Source: Fragilariopsis cylindrus CCMP1102 (taxonomy: Eukaryota > Bacillariophyta > Bacillariophyceae > Bacillariales > Bacillariaceae). Taken from it: a stretch of 64,000 bases of DNA. The stretch is from assembly GCA_900095095.1 (NCBI GenBank), contig FMBT01000433.1, forward strand, positions 47,093 to 111,092. The letters are read 5' to 3'. Within the stretch, counting starts at the first letter, position 1. Each line of letters opens with the position of its first letter. Of the stretch, positions 21,875 through 33,116 are shown one piece after another. The notes beneath the pieces are model-generated. The model had not been told where the DNA came from, made no database searches, and saw only the letters and a list, made by a program, of their open reading frames with translations. Both the position numbers and the translations under genes were made by a program.

Positions 21875-24800
21875 ATGGATTCGGTGTTAGGACCAAGAGC
21901 GAGTGGATTTGAAACTATTGAAAATGCCTATAGTGTTCGTCATTCTGATTCTGAAATCAAACCTCTTATTAGTGGTGAAGAATGGACTAAAACTGATACT
22001 GATTCTTCTTCTACCGGCTATTATGGATCGACGAACACGATTGACGTCAATAGTAAGAATGACACATGTACTATTACTGACAGTATAGGAGGAGGTAGTG
22101 ATAGAAACGTAATACAAGATGATGATGATGATGGTGGTGATGGAAGTTTCTTTGCAGAAATTCCAGCAATTATTGTAACACTTATGATTAATTTTATGAC
22201 AGCTATTCCATTTGGTGTTGCATATTTTCCATTAGGATGGAGTGGTGGCGGTGATGGTGATGGTGATAATACTACCGATGACGCCGCTGCAGGTGCTGCT
22301 GAAGATGGTATTTCTGGTCCATTTCCATTACCAGGTATGGAAATATTTTTTATCAAATTCAAAATCCAATCGAACAATTTAATTCGTATTCGTCCTGCTC
22401 AATCGTTCGTATATTCGTTTCGTTTCGCGTTCGTTTCGAGGAACTGGACTGGTCTGGATTGGATTGGATTGGAATGGATTGGATTGGATAGGATTGGATT
22501 GGATTGGATTGCATTGCATTGAATTGAATTGAGTTGGATTGCATTGAATTGAACTAAATTGAATTTAAGTAAAATTCCTTGTTAACATGCTGATCTCTAA
22601 TGATTCTTCTTCTTTGTTTCTTCTATCTCTATTTCTATTTTTTTCCTACTTGACCACCGGCCACTGTACCGTTTACCGTAATATAACCAGGAAAGGAAGT
22701 ACTTGGTATACGAATGTTTTTATTTGCATGTTTTACAGGACAAATTGCTTTAATGTTTGCATCAAATTTTAAGAGTCCAGTATCTTCACAATTAATTGAA
22801 AATGTACCATTTTATCACGCAATGGCTGGTATTGTTATTGCTGAACAAGGGTATGGTAAAGAAGCATTATCAACATTATTTTTCCTATTTGGATTAAGTT
22901 CAATTGTTACAGGATTGGTATTTTATGGATTAGGTAAAGCTGGATTGGGTAAGGTTGTATATTATTTTCCAAATCATGTGTTAGTTGGTTTTATTGGTGG
23001 TATTGGTGTATTTATTGGTTGTTCATCAACCGGTGTTATGATCGGTGAGAACTTTACATTTACTGCCGATGGTGTACGTACTTTGTATGATAATTCTAAT
23101 GAATTTGCACCAGTTGTTATATTTGAGGTCGTACTACGGATTCTTATGACAGTACTAAAAGATAAGAATGGTAGACCAAATTTTACACTATTAGCACCGG
23201 TATTCTTTATTTCTATCATCCCAATGTATTATTTTGCATTATATATCTTTGGTGTTAGTATGGAACAAGCAACAACGGCAGGATATTTTTTTCCGTCATC
23301 GGTGGAAGATGATGATGGAAGTGGTACTACTCCATCTTTTTTGGATACTGTATTTGATGGTCATATTATGGATCTGTTACGTATCGTTGATTTTACAACA
23401 ATTTCATGGACGGCAGTTATTAATGCATTAGGTACCGTCATCGGTGTATCGTGTTTTTCTGTTATTAATGTTCCAATTAATATCCCAGCATTCGCTAATA
23501 CATGCGATGTTGAAGTTGATATGAATAACGAATTGATGAGTCATGGTTATTCTAATATATTAACTGGTTTATTTGGTGGTATTCAAAATGTTATGACGTA
23601 CTCTGTTTCGGTATTATATTACAAATCTGGTGGAAAAAGTAGAGCGGGTCAAGTCGCATTAATTATTGGTTACATTTTTATCTTCGTATTCGGAACAATC
23701 ACAATGCCATACATTCCCCGATGTATGGCTGGTACGTTACTACTACATATCGGTGTTGATCTATTTATGGAAGGTGTTTATTATTCATATGAGGAATATG
23801 ATTCTATTGAATATGGAGGAGTGAGTACATGCACATTCTCATACTTATTTTATATAGACGTGATCTCCTTTTTACTTCTACTTCAAATGCTGATATCTTA
23901 ACCGACCGCGAACATTCTTCTAATCTATGCTACATTCGTTACTCTCTGTATCTCTGTATCTCTCTCTCTTCTATAATACACAAAATCAGATTATTGTAAT
24001 TACATTTGTCATGACATTTATGGGGATGACACCAGCTTTGGGAGCTGGTATTATCGTCGCAATGACGACGTTTGCATTGCAGTCTGTACAAAATCTGGAT
24101 CCTATATTTAAAATAACATCCGCAACGACGCTTCGTAGTAGTGCATGGACTCGACCACCTGCTGCCTTAGCTGTCCTTGATTCAACCAAAACGGGTCGGT
24201 CAAAAATTATGGTGATCCAATTACAGGGCAACTTATTTTTTGGTAACGCTGTTGATTTAGCAGATAGGATTAAGGAGGCATTGGCTAATGACAAACCTCT
24301 CATTGTTATTATTGATTTCACCCTCGTAACAACGATGGACTCTACTGCTGCACAGACCGTTAACAAACTCAAAAATTCAATGACTCAGATCTTTAAAGTT
24401 GAAACGAACATTTTTGTCATGGGTAGTCACAGAGGTATGTGCTTACTGTTTTCTTGTGGTCCTATCAATTGTTGTCGTTCTTTTGCGTTCCGAGTGCGTC
24501 GTTTTATACGTACTATTAATTTCATCTCACTCAATCGCTCACTCGCTCACCTCTTGATTTATATCAGGATACTTCCCAACAAAATATGGGCTGTCGACCG
24601 CAATTTTGGAGGAGCCGGATGAAGAAATAAGTGACGTATTGAAGCTCATTCCGAAGAACCAAGTCTGTGCCGGCTTTGACGATGCGCTTGTTTTTGCGGA
24701 AGACATTCTTATCACACGCGAGGACCCATCCCTTCTTAAGAAAGAAAGTCGCATTGTTCACCTCCACGAGGGCAAGAATGAGGATCTTGATGAACTAGAA

Positions 24801-25262
24801 GAAAAGGAGCTGGCGATTCATTACCTACAAAATCTCCTCCGAGTTGATTCTTCTTCCGATGGGAAGCGTGATGCAACTGCATTTCTGTCCTATTTCAAAC
24901 GAGAAGTGTACACCAAGAACGAGGTTGTATGGAATCAAGGAGATAAGAGTGATAGTGCGAAACTTATTATATGTGGCGAACTCACCGCTACGATGAAGGG
25001 AACGGCTGTCAGAGAGGAAATCCCGCGTGGGGTTGTGATCGGGGAGCTTGGACTTATAGAAGGAGTGGAACGTTTAAGTGGTGTAGCTTGTGACTCCGAT
25101 GGTGCTGTTGTTTTTAGTCTGAGCAGAGACGCATGGGAATTACTCATCAAAAAAGATCCTGCAGTGGCTCGTATTTTGGATCATATTGCTATCCGGTACC
25201 TTTCGCACCGTGTCCAACATGTTAGTAATAGGATCTATGAGACGCGGTGCTTACCGGTCTAG
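21875..25262 (+). CDS. SulP (SLC26-like) transporter with STAS and cyclic-nucleotide-binding-like domains
   Basis: Four exons, 21875-22334, 22739-23820, 23990-24434 and 24568-25262, join without any frame problem to 893 aa. Introns are 404, 169 and 133 bp. The N-terminus is acidic and cytosolic. SulP membrane helices start at the end of exon 1 (IPAIIVTLMINFMTAIPFGV) and continue through exon 2. A STAS domain follows (KIMVIQLQGNLFFGNAVDL, then VIIDFTLVTTMDSTAA), and the last 130 residues have the cNMP-binding fold pattern (VVWNQGDKSDSAKLIICGEL, then GVVIGELGLIEG). The architecture matches fungal vacuolar SulP proteins such as yeast YGR125W (Vsb1), so an endomembrane location is more likely than a plasma-membrane sulfate importer. 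The substrate cannot be read from sequence. Whether the terminal domain still binds a nucleotide is uncertain. Confidence 0.88.
22450..22560 (+). repeat. Degenerate (GGATT)n / (GAATT)n microsatellite in SulP intron 1
   Basis: A pentamer array, mostly GGATT with GAATT and GCATT variants, inside the 404-bp first intron of the SulP gene. Confidence 0.85.
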
Positions 25263-27261
25263 CTACCACCTGAGAATACTTTGATATTAAACTAATATCT
25301 AATGTTAGTATGAGCTATCTATCCTATCGTCTACTCAAATGGGTATGCTATCTTCCTTACCATGTGAATGATCTGTGCATGGGTATGGCTCGTCTGGTTG
25401 CAACTCATACTGGACTGTAGTATTATGTACGGGCTAGTAACGGTGTCTTTGCTGTCTCTACTGTTAGTCCCATTTGCTAGTGATTTCAGGATCTAATTCA
25501 GTCTCAAGAAGCATTTGTTTCTAATGAAGGTATTAATTATTTGTCCTTCAAAATTGAAAAAGCAGATCTAGCCACAAGCTCCATTTGTTTCTAGTGAAGA
25601 TACTAACAGATTTGCAATCTAGGGGTACCACAGTCTACAGCAATCCTAGGCAAGATGGTATGTTTAGCGCTCAAGTTATGTTTCCATGATGCTCTAGTGT
25701 AAAAGGTTACTGGCTGGGGTTAAAATATGTATTGTTGTCAAATCACACTTTAGAATTCCTACTACATTTTGAAAGCTGATTTGCTGGCTGTTGGCTGTTT
25801 TGTGTTCCATACTAGTAGGGGTCTATAGATTGTCATGCCATCATTCGACTCACTCACTCGTTAAAAAAAAAAGGCATACTCATTGAACACCAATTATATA
25901 TGCTAGCATTGTGTTCGAACCATCACAGTATCAGTACTAATACTAAAATCAGGATTATGCTACAAACAAACAACGACGATTCTAAACTTATAAAAACTAT
26001 TCTAAATCCAATTAGACTATATATCTACTAGCTACTAGTCTACAATATGTATATTATTTATTTTTGGTTGATTGTTGTTAAATCGTTTTCCTTCTTCTTC
26101 CTCTTCTTCTTCTTTTTGATCAACAATACTATTACTATGGCACTATTTGATGCTTATGCTACAAACAAATCCCTCTCCTTTGACAGGCGGGATGTTCTAA
26201 TGGCTTGTTTCTAACTACCAGCCATTTATTCAGCAATTGGTAGCTGACCCTTAATAGCTTGTAAGCTTAGGGAGGCACAGGTCGAAAAGAAACAAGTTGT
26301 TACAATCAGGATTATACTACTAGTACAAACAAAATCCCTCTCCTTTGACAGGCGGGATGTTCTAATGGCTTGTTTCTAAACTACCAGCCATTTATTCAGC
26401 AATTGGTAGCTGACCCTTAATAGCTTGTAAGCTTAGGGAGGCACAGGTCGAAAAGAAACAAGTTGTTGTACAGTAGCATTTTCGTTTTATGTGTTGGTGA
26501 GGTAAGAGTTTTTTTTTCTTCTTTTTTAATCCAAATAGTTAAGATTTCGTACATTTCTGTAAAAAAATCAATGCTCTGTACAAACACAGTCTTATAAAAC
26601 GAGCACGCAAAGCCAACGCGCCAGGAATTTTCATCAATTATATTTCATTAGTGATCCTATCGTAGTAGCCGCGCCAGGAATTATTGAACAACAAAAAGTA
26701 ACATGGAGTGCGTGTGACTTAATGAATTTCAATCCCTGAAAAATAAATTTGAGCTATTTTTAAGATCAATAATTTTTCTCTGAATTGAAAAGTGAGCGCT
26801 GACTGAAATCTGAAGGTTGGCGTGTTTAATGTACGTACAGTACTACATTTTCAACAATTCTCGTTTGCGTATTTTGTTTTTGCACGCGCAAAAAAGATGA
26901 AAAGGTATCTTTTGGGAAACACGTATCATACTTTTAGCATGAAAAGAACACGCGTTGTTTACGAGCTTAACACACCTCGCGTTCTTATATTTGAGAATGC
27001 GTGTGCAGTGACGCACACAGTGAATTCGAAAATAAGGATTCAAGTTTTTTTGTTTGAAGAATGTATTTCTCACGAACACAGAAGAGAGCAACAATGCCAC
27101 TGCATGATGACATCATCTCTATCTCTCTTCATTCATACGCACACCTTTATGTGAAGCATTTCGACGAGTGACCTAACAAATACAACGAAGACTAAGCTTA
27201 CTGTGTTCGATCAAAAGCAAAAAGTCGCATCACACATCTACTCTAAATAAATCCACACATC
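25263..27261. other. Gene-poor intergenic DNA with a tandem duplication
   Basis: A 2.0 kb stretch without a supportable gene. It should contain the SulP 3' UTR and the EF-hand promoter. The notable content is the two-copy repeat at 26161-26467, described separately. The sequence GCGCCAGGAATT also occurs twice (about 26618 and 26670). Confidence 0.5.
26161..26467 (+). repeat. Two-copy direct repeat (~142 bp, period ~165 bp) with hairpin
   Basis: Copy 1 is about 26161-26301 and copy 2 about 26325-26467. They differ by only one or two single-base changes (an extra A in CTAAACTACC and in the leading A run). Each includes a possible hairpin with arms AATGGCT and AGCCATT, and ends AACAAGTTGTT, itself a palindrome. 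There is no open frame. It could be a young local duplication, a small mobile element or a duplicated structured RNA. Confidence 0.8.
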
Positions 27262-28185
27262 ATGATGAAGTTTTCCTTTCCCGACACTGCAGTAGCGTTG
27301 GTAGTATCAATAATGATTGCATCATCCGCAAATGCTCTAGTCACTGCTGGACCTTCCGCAGCTGCTACACGGAATGTCGCACACCAACAATTCTATTCTT
27401 CTTGCAGTAGCAGTGCCGGACTACGTCGACCTTTCGTAGGTACAACTGCTGCTACCAAAACAGCTGACGCGAATGAAATCGATACCAACAGCAGCAGCAG
27501 CAACAGTCAAACGTCGTCGTCGTTGTCACCTGTGAAGAAATCCGAGGAATTATTTGCGGAAGCTGATTCCTTATTTGATATGCTCGATACAAATGATGAT
27601 GGCGGAATATCCAACGAGGAACTGAAAAGTCATCTCGAAAGTATCGGTTTCGCCGCTGAATCGATACGATCATTATTTACGATATTAGACAAGAATGCCG
27701 ATGGGATTATTTCGAAGGCAGAGATGCGATTTGCCTGGTCCAAGTACGATACTGCGAACTTGTACAAAGCATTTGGTTTGGATATTAACGATACAGGAAC
27801 TCCGTATAATGAGGTGATTGAATCGATCCGATCCGATGCCAACAACAAAAATAATAATAATAATGATATTACCGAGGCTGTCAGCACATCACCCGAGTTA
27901 CTCACTAAACTTGCCGATATTATATTCGATTCAATCGATACCGATCGAAGTGAAGAGATTGACGCCGAAGAATTGAGAATGCACTTTAGGGTAAACGGAA
28001 CAAATAATAATGAAGGGACCACAATTCGTGAAATTGGACACGCATCATCTGTCAGAGCGGAATCACTTTTGAAAGCATTAGATTTGAATTTGGATGGGGT
28101 CATATCCAGACAAGAAATGAGAGATGGGTTCAATCAATACGATCCACGCACTTTATCAAGAGCATTGGGTTTACACGTATCATAG
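27262..28185 (+). CDS. Secretory-pathway EF-hand calcium-binding protein, four EF hands
   Basis: 307 aa, single exon, ATG at 27262 followed by a second Met. Residues 1-25 form a signal peptide (FPDTAVALVVSIMIASSANA). The residue after the likely cleavage site is Leu, then a Ser/Ala/Arg-rich stretch. This fits the permissive form of the diatom plastid-targeting signal only weakly, so plastid or secreted are both possible. EF-hand loops are at about 109-120, 143-154, 226-237 and 274-285. Loops 1, 2 and 4 have the usual Asp start, Gly at position 6 and final Glu; loop 3 has Glu at position 6 and may bind calcium poorly. Loops pair as 1-2 and 3-4, calmodulin-like, with a poly-Asn linker between. 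Role beyond calcium binding is unknown. Confidence 0.85.
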   Translation: MMKFSFPDTAVALVVSIMIASSANALVTAGPSAAATRNVAHQQFYSSCSSSAGLRRPFVGTTAATKTADANEIDTNSSSSNSQTSSSLSPVKKSEELFAEADSLFDMLDTNDDGGISNEELKSHLESIGFAAESIRSLFTILDKNADGIISKAEMRFAWSKYDTANLYKAFGLDINDTGTPYNEVIESIRSDANNKNNNNNDITEAVSTSPELLTKLADIIFDSIDTDRSEEIDAEELRMHFRVNGTNNNEGTTIREIGHASSVRAESLLKALDLNLDGVISRQEMRDGFNQYDPRTLSRALGLHVS

Positions 28186-28427
28186 AAAAATATAGAACAC
28201 ATAATATTCTCTGAATGAAGCAGGCAATTCACGACAGAAATACATACATTACAAAACAAGGATAACGAACAAAAAAACAATATCACATTAATAATAATAG
28301 TAGTTTTTTTGCATATTAACCTTTTAAAGACTATGGACTTATTCTATATATGATGAAGCATCAGCCAGCTGTACATCATTCCTTCTTTGATGTGCAGTTT
28401 ATCTGGACTAGTTCGAACCAGCCATAT

Positions 28428-30275
28428 ACAAAAATATTGTTTATGTACTACACTAGTACTATTTGAAAGGGTTGCAGAGGACACCACCAAATAGGACGGG
28501 TGCACTAACATCCACATAGTATACTAGAATATTGTGTTAGCATCCCACAACTTTTCTGTTCCTGTGGTTGAGGAATAAAATTCATTTTGATTTTATGGCA
28601 GGCACACAAAAATAGCAAGATTTTTGATCATCAGAAATGAACCACAAAATATGTCATTTGAAAGGGTTGCAGAGGACATCACCAGATGAGTCAGGTGCAC
28701 AAACATCCACATAGTGTACTGGAACATTGTGTTTGTCTCCTACAAATTTTCTATTCCTATAGTTGAGGAATAAAATTTGTTTTAATGTTGTTCTACACAC
28801 AAAAAAAAAGATTTTTCCTGAGAACTAGTGTTTTTGATTAATTATATTTTCTGTCCCTAAAAGTGCAACTGGTTATGATTAATAATCCCCCACACATTAG
28901 CATAGAGGGGGCCCAGAAAGTAAATGTATTTGGGGACACAAAGATATATTTGGGGACAAAATATTTCATACAAAAATATTGTTTATGTACTACACTAGTA
29001 CTATTTGAAAGGGTTGTAGAGGACAACGCCAAACAGGTCGGGTGCACTAGCATCCACATAGTATACTAGAACATTTTGCTGGCATCCTAAAACTTTTCTT
29101 TTTCTGTGGTTGTGGAATAAAATTCATTACACCGTTATGGCAGGTACACAAAAATGAAAAGATTTTGGATCAGAAATGAACCACAAAATATCTCAATTAA
29201 AAAGTTTGAAGAGGACAACACCAGCTAAGTCAGGTGCACAAACATTCACATAGTGTACTAGAACATTGTGTTTGCCTCCTACCACTTTTTTGTTCCTGTG
29301 GTTGAGAAATAAAATTCATTTCTCTGTTGTTGCATGCACAAAAATAACAAGATTTTCAGTCAAAATGGACCACAAAAATTCTCATTTGAAAGGGTTACAG
29401 AGGACAAAACTAGCTGGGCCGGTAGCACAAACATCCACAGCGTGTACTAGAACGTTGTGTTTGTCTCATACCATCCCTGGTGGTTCATCATCACTTGACT
29501 AAAATAATTCTGAATGGTATCATTTTTATCTCACAAATTCTCCAGTGGAGTTTGATTATTGGAATATTAAACAACTTTGAATAGTAAGATGAATAACTTC
29601 TCCTCAGGTACTAGAACCAGCATAGTGCATCCCATACCCATAGGGGATGTACCAAGGGTCATGATCCCTTATACTCGCCTTATTCTTGCCTCTGGAATAC
29701 AAACATTGCATTTTGGCCAACATGTCATATTTCCATGCCCAAAAGTATCATTCAGAAATAGGCTGTCACAACATCAAAAAAGTAGTAGGACCACCATTGT
29801 TTGAACACCCAGATAGAACATTTGCCATATTGGTGGTGTGGTGGGGTGGAGAACAATAGAATAGACACAAAATAGCCCAAAATAGCCCAAAATGCACACA
29901 TTGCAAAAATATTTGAGATGCTACAGCGCCCATACCAGGTATGCTGAGTCCCAAATAAAATGGCTTGGCATCAACCTAACTCATAAAGGTTTTGGATTGT
30001 ATCATTGCTTTAGGTAACCATACCTATATTTGGGGAAAATCCACTGCTATTAGAACACACAAATTCTTTAAGTGCCAAGTGCACATGTAATCAAGGCCGT
30101 GATGCACCATTAATAAAGACCTAATATCCTTGAAAGATTATATGGAGCTCAACATTATACCTATGGGTACAAGGTCCAACTATTGCTTTGGGCTCTAGGG
30201 AGGTTAGGAAGGTGTCAGGGTGTGATAAGCCCCCAAAATATCATTTAGGTTCCAAAACAGGTTTTACCCCTTTTA
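28428..30275 (-). repeat. Repeat element copy B, inverted relative to copy A
   Basis: This is the reverse complement of the 2.2-5.0 kb family. From 28815 to about 30275 it is colinear with 5040 down to about 3320, including single-copy parts (the ATCCCCTATGGGTATAGG stretch of copy A, the TCTCAAATATTTTTG stretch and the GGTGTCAGGGTGTG stretch). Repeat-unit cores lie near 28465, 28655, 29005, 29200 and 29385. Units left of 28815 have no counterpart after 5040, so copy A is shorter at that end. Identity over the terminal 250 bp is very high by eye, so the two copies separated recently or are kept alike by gene conversion. Confidence 0.8.
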
Positions 30276-31330
30276 TAGCACCTTTTGTGTATATAACACC
30301 AGCCATGTCTCATGGAAGACACCTGAAAATCCTAGTCAATATTTCCAATGGAGGACTGAATTCAATGTAGTACATGAAGTGCTTACTAATAAACTGACAC
30401 ACATTTGGATGAAACAACATGAACTTACCAACCATTCTGCATTAAAAAATAGTGGCTGTATACACCACACATACACAAGATTTAAAAAGATTGACAATAC
30501 GCTATTGGTACATGCAAAGGAAACTTTGTCAGTGGAAACATTTGATATTGCAAGAAGATAGAAAATACGGATTGGGTGCACTTTATATACCACAGGGAAC
30601 TTACTCTTGGTGCTCTGTGTTGATGGTCCAGCTTAGGTGCGCACAAAAGTGTGGTCAATGCGGCCCTACAATTTCATAACCTCCATTGAAAACTGCTAGT
30701 GCACCTGACCCAGAAGGTTTTGTCCTCTGCAACCCTTTCAAATAAGATATTCTGTTGTTCATTGTTTGTTGTTTGTGTGCGCCTTCCATAACAGCGGATT
30801 GTAATTTATTCAACAACCACAGGAACAAAAAGTTGGTAGGAGGCAACTATAATGTTCTAGTATACTATAAGAATGCTACTGCATCCAGCCCAGAAGGTGT
30901 TGTCCTCTGCAACACTTCCAAATAAGATATTGTGTTGTTCATTTTTATTAAAAATCATTTTGTTTGTGTGCCTTCCACAACAACAGATTGTAATTTATTC
31001 AACAACCACAGGAACAAAAAGTTGGTAGGAGGCAACTACAGTGCTAGTGTTCTAGTATACTATAAGAATGCTACTGCACCCAACTCAGAAGGTGTTGTCC
31101 TCTGCATCACTTTCAAATAAGATATTTTGTGGTTCATTTTGATGAAAAATATTGATATTTGTGTGCATACCACAACAGCGAAATGAAGTTTACTCCTCAA
31201 CCACAGGAACAAAAAGTTGGTAGGAGGCAACTACAGTGTTCTAGTACACTATAAGAATGCTACTGCACCCAACCCAGCTGGTGGTGTCCTCTGCCACACT
31301 TTCAAATGAGATATTTTGTTAGGTGTATGG
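30276..31330 (+). repeat. Repeat element copy C: ORF remnant and four tail units, same orientation as copy A
   Basis: A short open frame ending at 30679 (CGQCGPTIS plus stop) is followed by TTCATAACCTCCAT, the same junction seen after the acidic ORF at about 2173-2204. Four tail units then start near 30720, 30900, 31095 and 31287. They vary in the core (for example TGCATCACTTT and TGCCACACTTT), so this copy is older than the A/B pair. Homology stops near 31330. Confidence 0.7.
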
Positions 31331-31838
31331 CAGTGTACACATACATTCTAAAATCTCTAAAATGTGTGCTGTGTGTGTGAGCCTAGATTGTGAGATACCA
31401 GTAGGCTTAAATGACTAAGGAATATATCATTTCTCCAACCAATAGGTCAATTGTAAACTTAATGGTCTAATTTTCCAAAAAAATGACTTTTCAGGTGTAT
31501 ACATTTGATGCTAAAGTTGTTATTATGTACTGCACTAACAAATACATGATTTAGTTTTTATATTAATGACTACTTCCACGCGGAGCTTTATTTAAGCGTT
31601 TAAGCTAGATCAAAATTCAAAGAAATGATGACTGTTTGAGGGGTGTAACGCACCAAAGTGGTACTAGGATAGTGGTAGTTGTGTTTTTGTTTTTACAAAA
31701 CGACAAAACGAAATAACGATCTTCAACATACACCTCTTGACCTCTACTCTGCCACGACAGAGCAAAAGATCGACACGTCCGCTCAATTGGAACACAAACA
31801 CAAAAAGAAGGAAGCAGACGACACCGAAGATAAGAGCA
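31331..31838. other. Intergenic DNA before the ankyrin-like gene
   Basis: About 508 bp of unique AT-rich DNA between the repeat block and the ATG at 31839; probable promoter. The reading frame of the next gene is open back to about 31737 but without an ATG. Confidence 0.4.
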
Positions 31839-33116
31839 ATGAATGCAAATATTGATAACGAAGATGAGCGGCAACAGGCGCAATTTGAACAACAAGAACA
31901 GCAAGCTGCCGTTAATCATCTTAAAATAATTACAGTCCTTGGAAAGAAAATAGAATTTCCTTTACGTAACAGAAAGAAAATTGATGAGCTAATCAAGGAA
32001 TTTTTGGATAAGCTTGAAATGGATGTACATGCCCTTGTTTGTAACTACAGTGACGATGACGATTATGGTTTGGTGGGCTACGATGTTGATCCTTATCGTG
32101 GTTTAGATAGCGATAGGGATACAGAAATGGAAGTTGAAACGGCTATACGGTTTTTCCCGAATGTCCTCTCAAGAAAAGGAGGACTATTCGGTGAATATCC
32201 AATTCAATGCTTATTACACTTACACCGCGAAGACCAACGCTGGTATGGCAACATGAAGGCTGTATCGTTTACCTCTCTCTTAGCTAGACTGGCAATAGAG
32301 CTCGGTGTATTTGAGGAACAACATCGTGGAGGTTTGTTATGTCAAGATATTTATAGTGATAAAGGTAACAATGCTTTGGAAAATCTCATGCTTTGTGATT
32401 ATCCAACCCAACTTGGTAGGGAATATAATGAACACGTCGATGATACATATCTACACGTTTTGATACAATTGAGAAAGATGGGTCTTTTAAAAAAAGAAGA
32501 CATTCAAATGTATGAATTAGTCATACAATTATGTAGCCAATTATGGTATTTTGCAGAGAAACAATTTCGGTTCTTGGTTGAATGGGATCCGTCCGTTTTG
32601 ATTGAACCCAATAGGTTTGGAAATTTACCTATTGTTCACGTTGCTAGAAGTACTAAATATCATTCTTCCATTCGAGAATTCCAACTCGTATTCGAATATG
32701 GAATTCGTTACTTTCCTAAAAAGAAAGGTATTAATATCCTGTTCCACAAAAATACTCATGGCAGCACACCCTTCCAATATGCCTGTACAACATTTAGATG
32801 CGACGAAGTGATGAAGATCGTAGAAGAAACTCTTGCCCGTTATTCAGATACACCTTTAAATGTTATAGAGGCGTTACTGTCGGCAGCCATTGACGAAAAT
32901 AGTCATTTAGACTGTGTTTATTTCTTATTGCGGAGAGAACCCGATGTATTGGTAACGCTACTATCACAATCACAATCACAAACATCGGCGACATCAACAG
33001 CTGCAGCAAGTAATAATAATAGCAATATCAATTATGATGAAAACTATGAGAGTATATTAGCGACAAATAAACTGAATTCGACAGTAACAGAGCGAAAACG
33101 GAAGAGGGAATTATAG
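31839..33116 (+). CDS. Ankyrin-like protein of a diatom multigene family
   Basis: 425 aa from the ATG at 31839. The N-terminus is basic then Glu/Gln-rich. The body resembles a repeated helical family I associate with pennate diatoms: a segment GGLFGEYPIQCLLHL, another LIQLRKMGLLKKEDIQMYEL, then FAEKQFRFLVEWDPSVL, GIRYFPKKKGINILFHKN, HGSTPFQYACTTF and a closing LDCVYFLLRREPDVLVTLL. The TPFQYAC and YPIQCLL elements have the shape of ankyrin-repeat helix 1. No catalytic motif is visible; a protein-interaction role is inference. The C-terminus is Ser/Asn low complexity ending in a basic run. Its position right beside the repeat block fits a family that expands by duplication. Confidence 0.7.
   Translation: MNANIDNEDERQQAQFEQQEQQAAVNHLKIITVLGKKIEFPLRNRKKIDELIKEFLDKLEMDVHALVCNYSDDDDYGLVGYDVDPYRGLDSDRDTEMEVETAIRFFPNVLSRKGGLFGEYPIQCLLHLHREDQRWYGNMKAVSFTSLLARLAIELGVFEEQHRGGLLCQDIYSDKGNNALENLMLCDYPTQLGREYNEHVDDTYLHVLIQLRKMGLLKKEDIQMYELVIQLCSQLWYFAEKQFRFLVEWDPSVLIEPNRFGNLPIVHVARSTKYHSSIREFQLVFEYGIRYFPKKKGINILFHKNTHGSTPFQYACTTFRCDEVMKIVEETLARYSDTPLNVIEALLSAAIDENSHLDCVYFLLRREPDVLVTLLSQSQSQTSATSTAAASNNNSNINYDENYESILATNKLNSTVTERKRKREL

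Noticed and set aside
22450-22560. GGATT array as a telomere-like or origin sequence
   Set aside because: It is short, degenerate and lies inside an intron; it looks like an ordinary microsatellite.
25900-28430. GTTCGAACC-like strings as tRNA T-arms
   Set aside because: No matching acceptor, D or anticodon arms are found around them on either strand.
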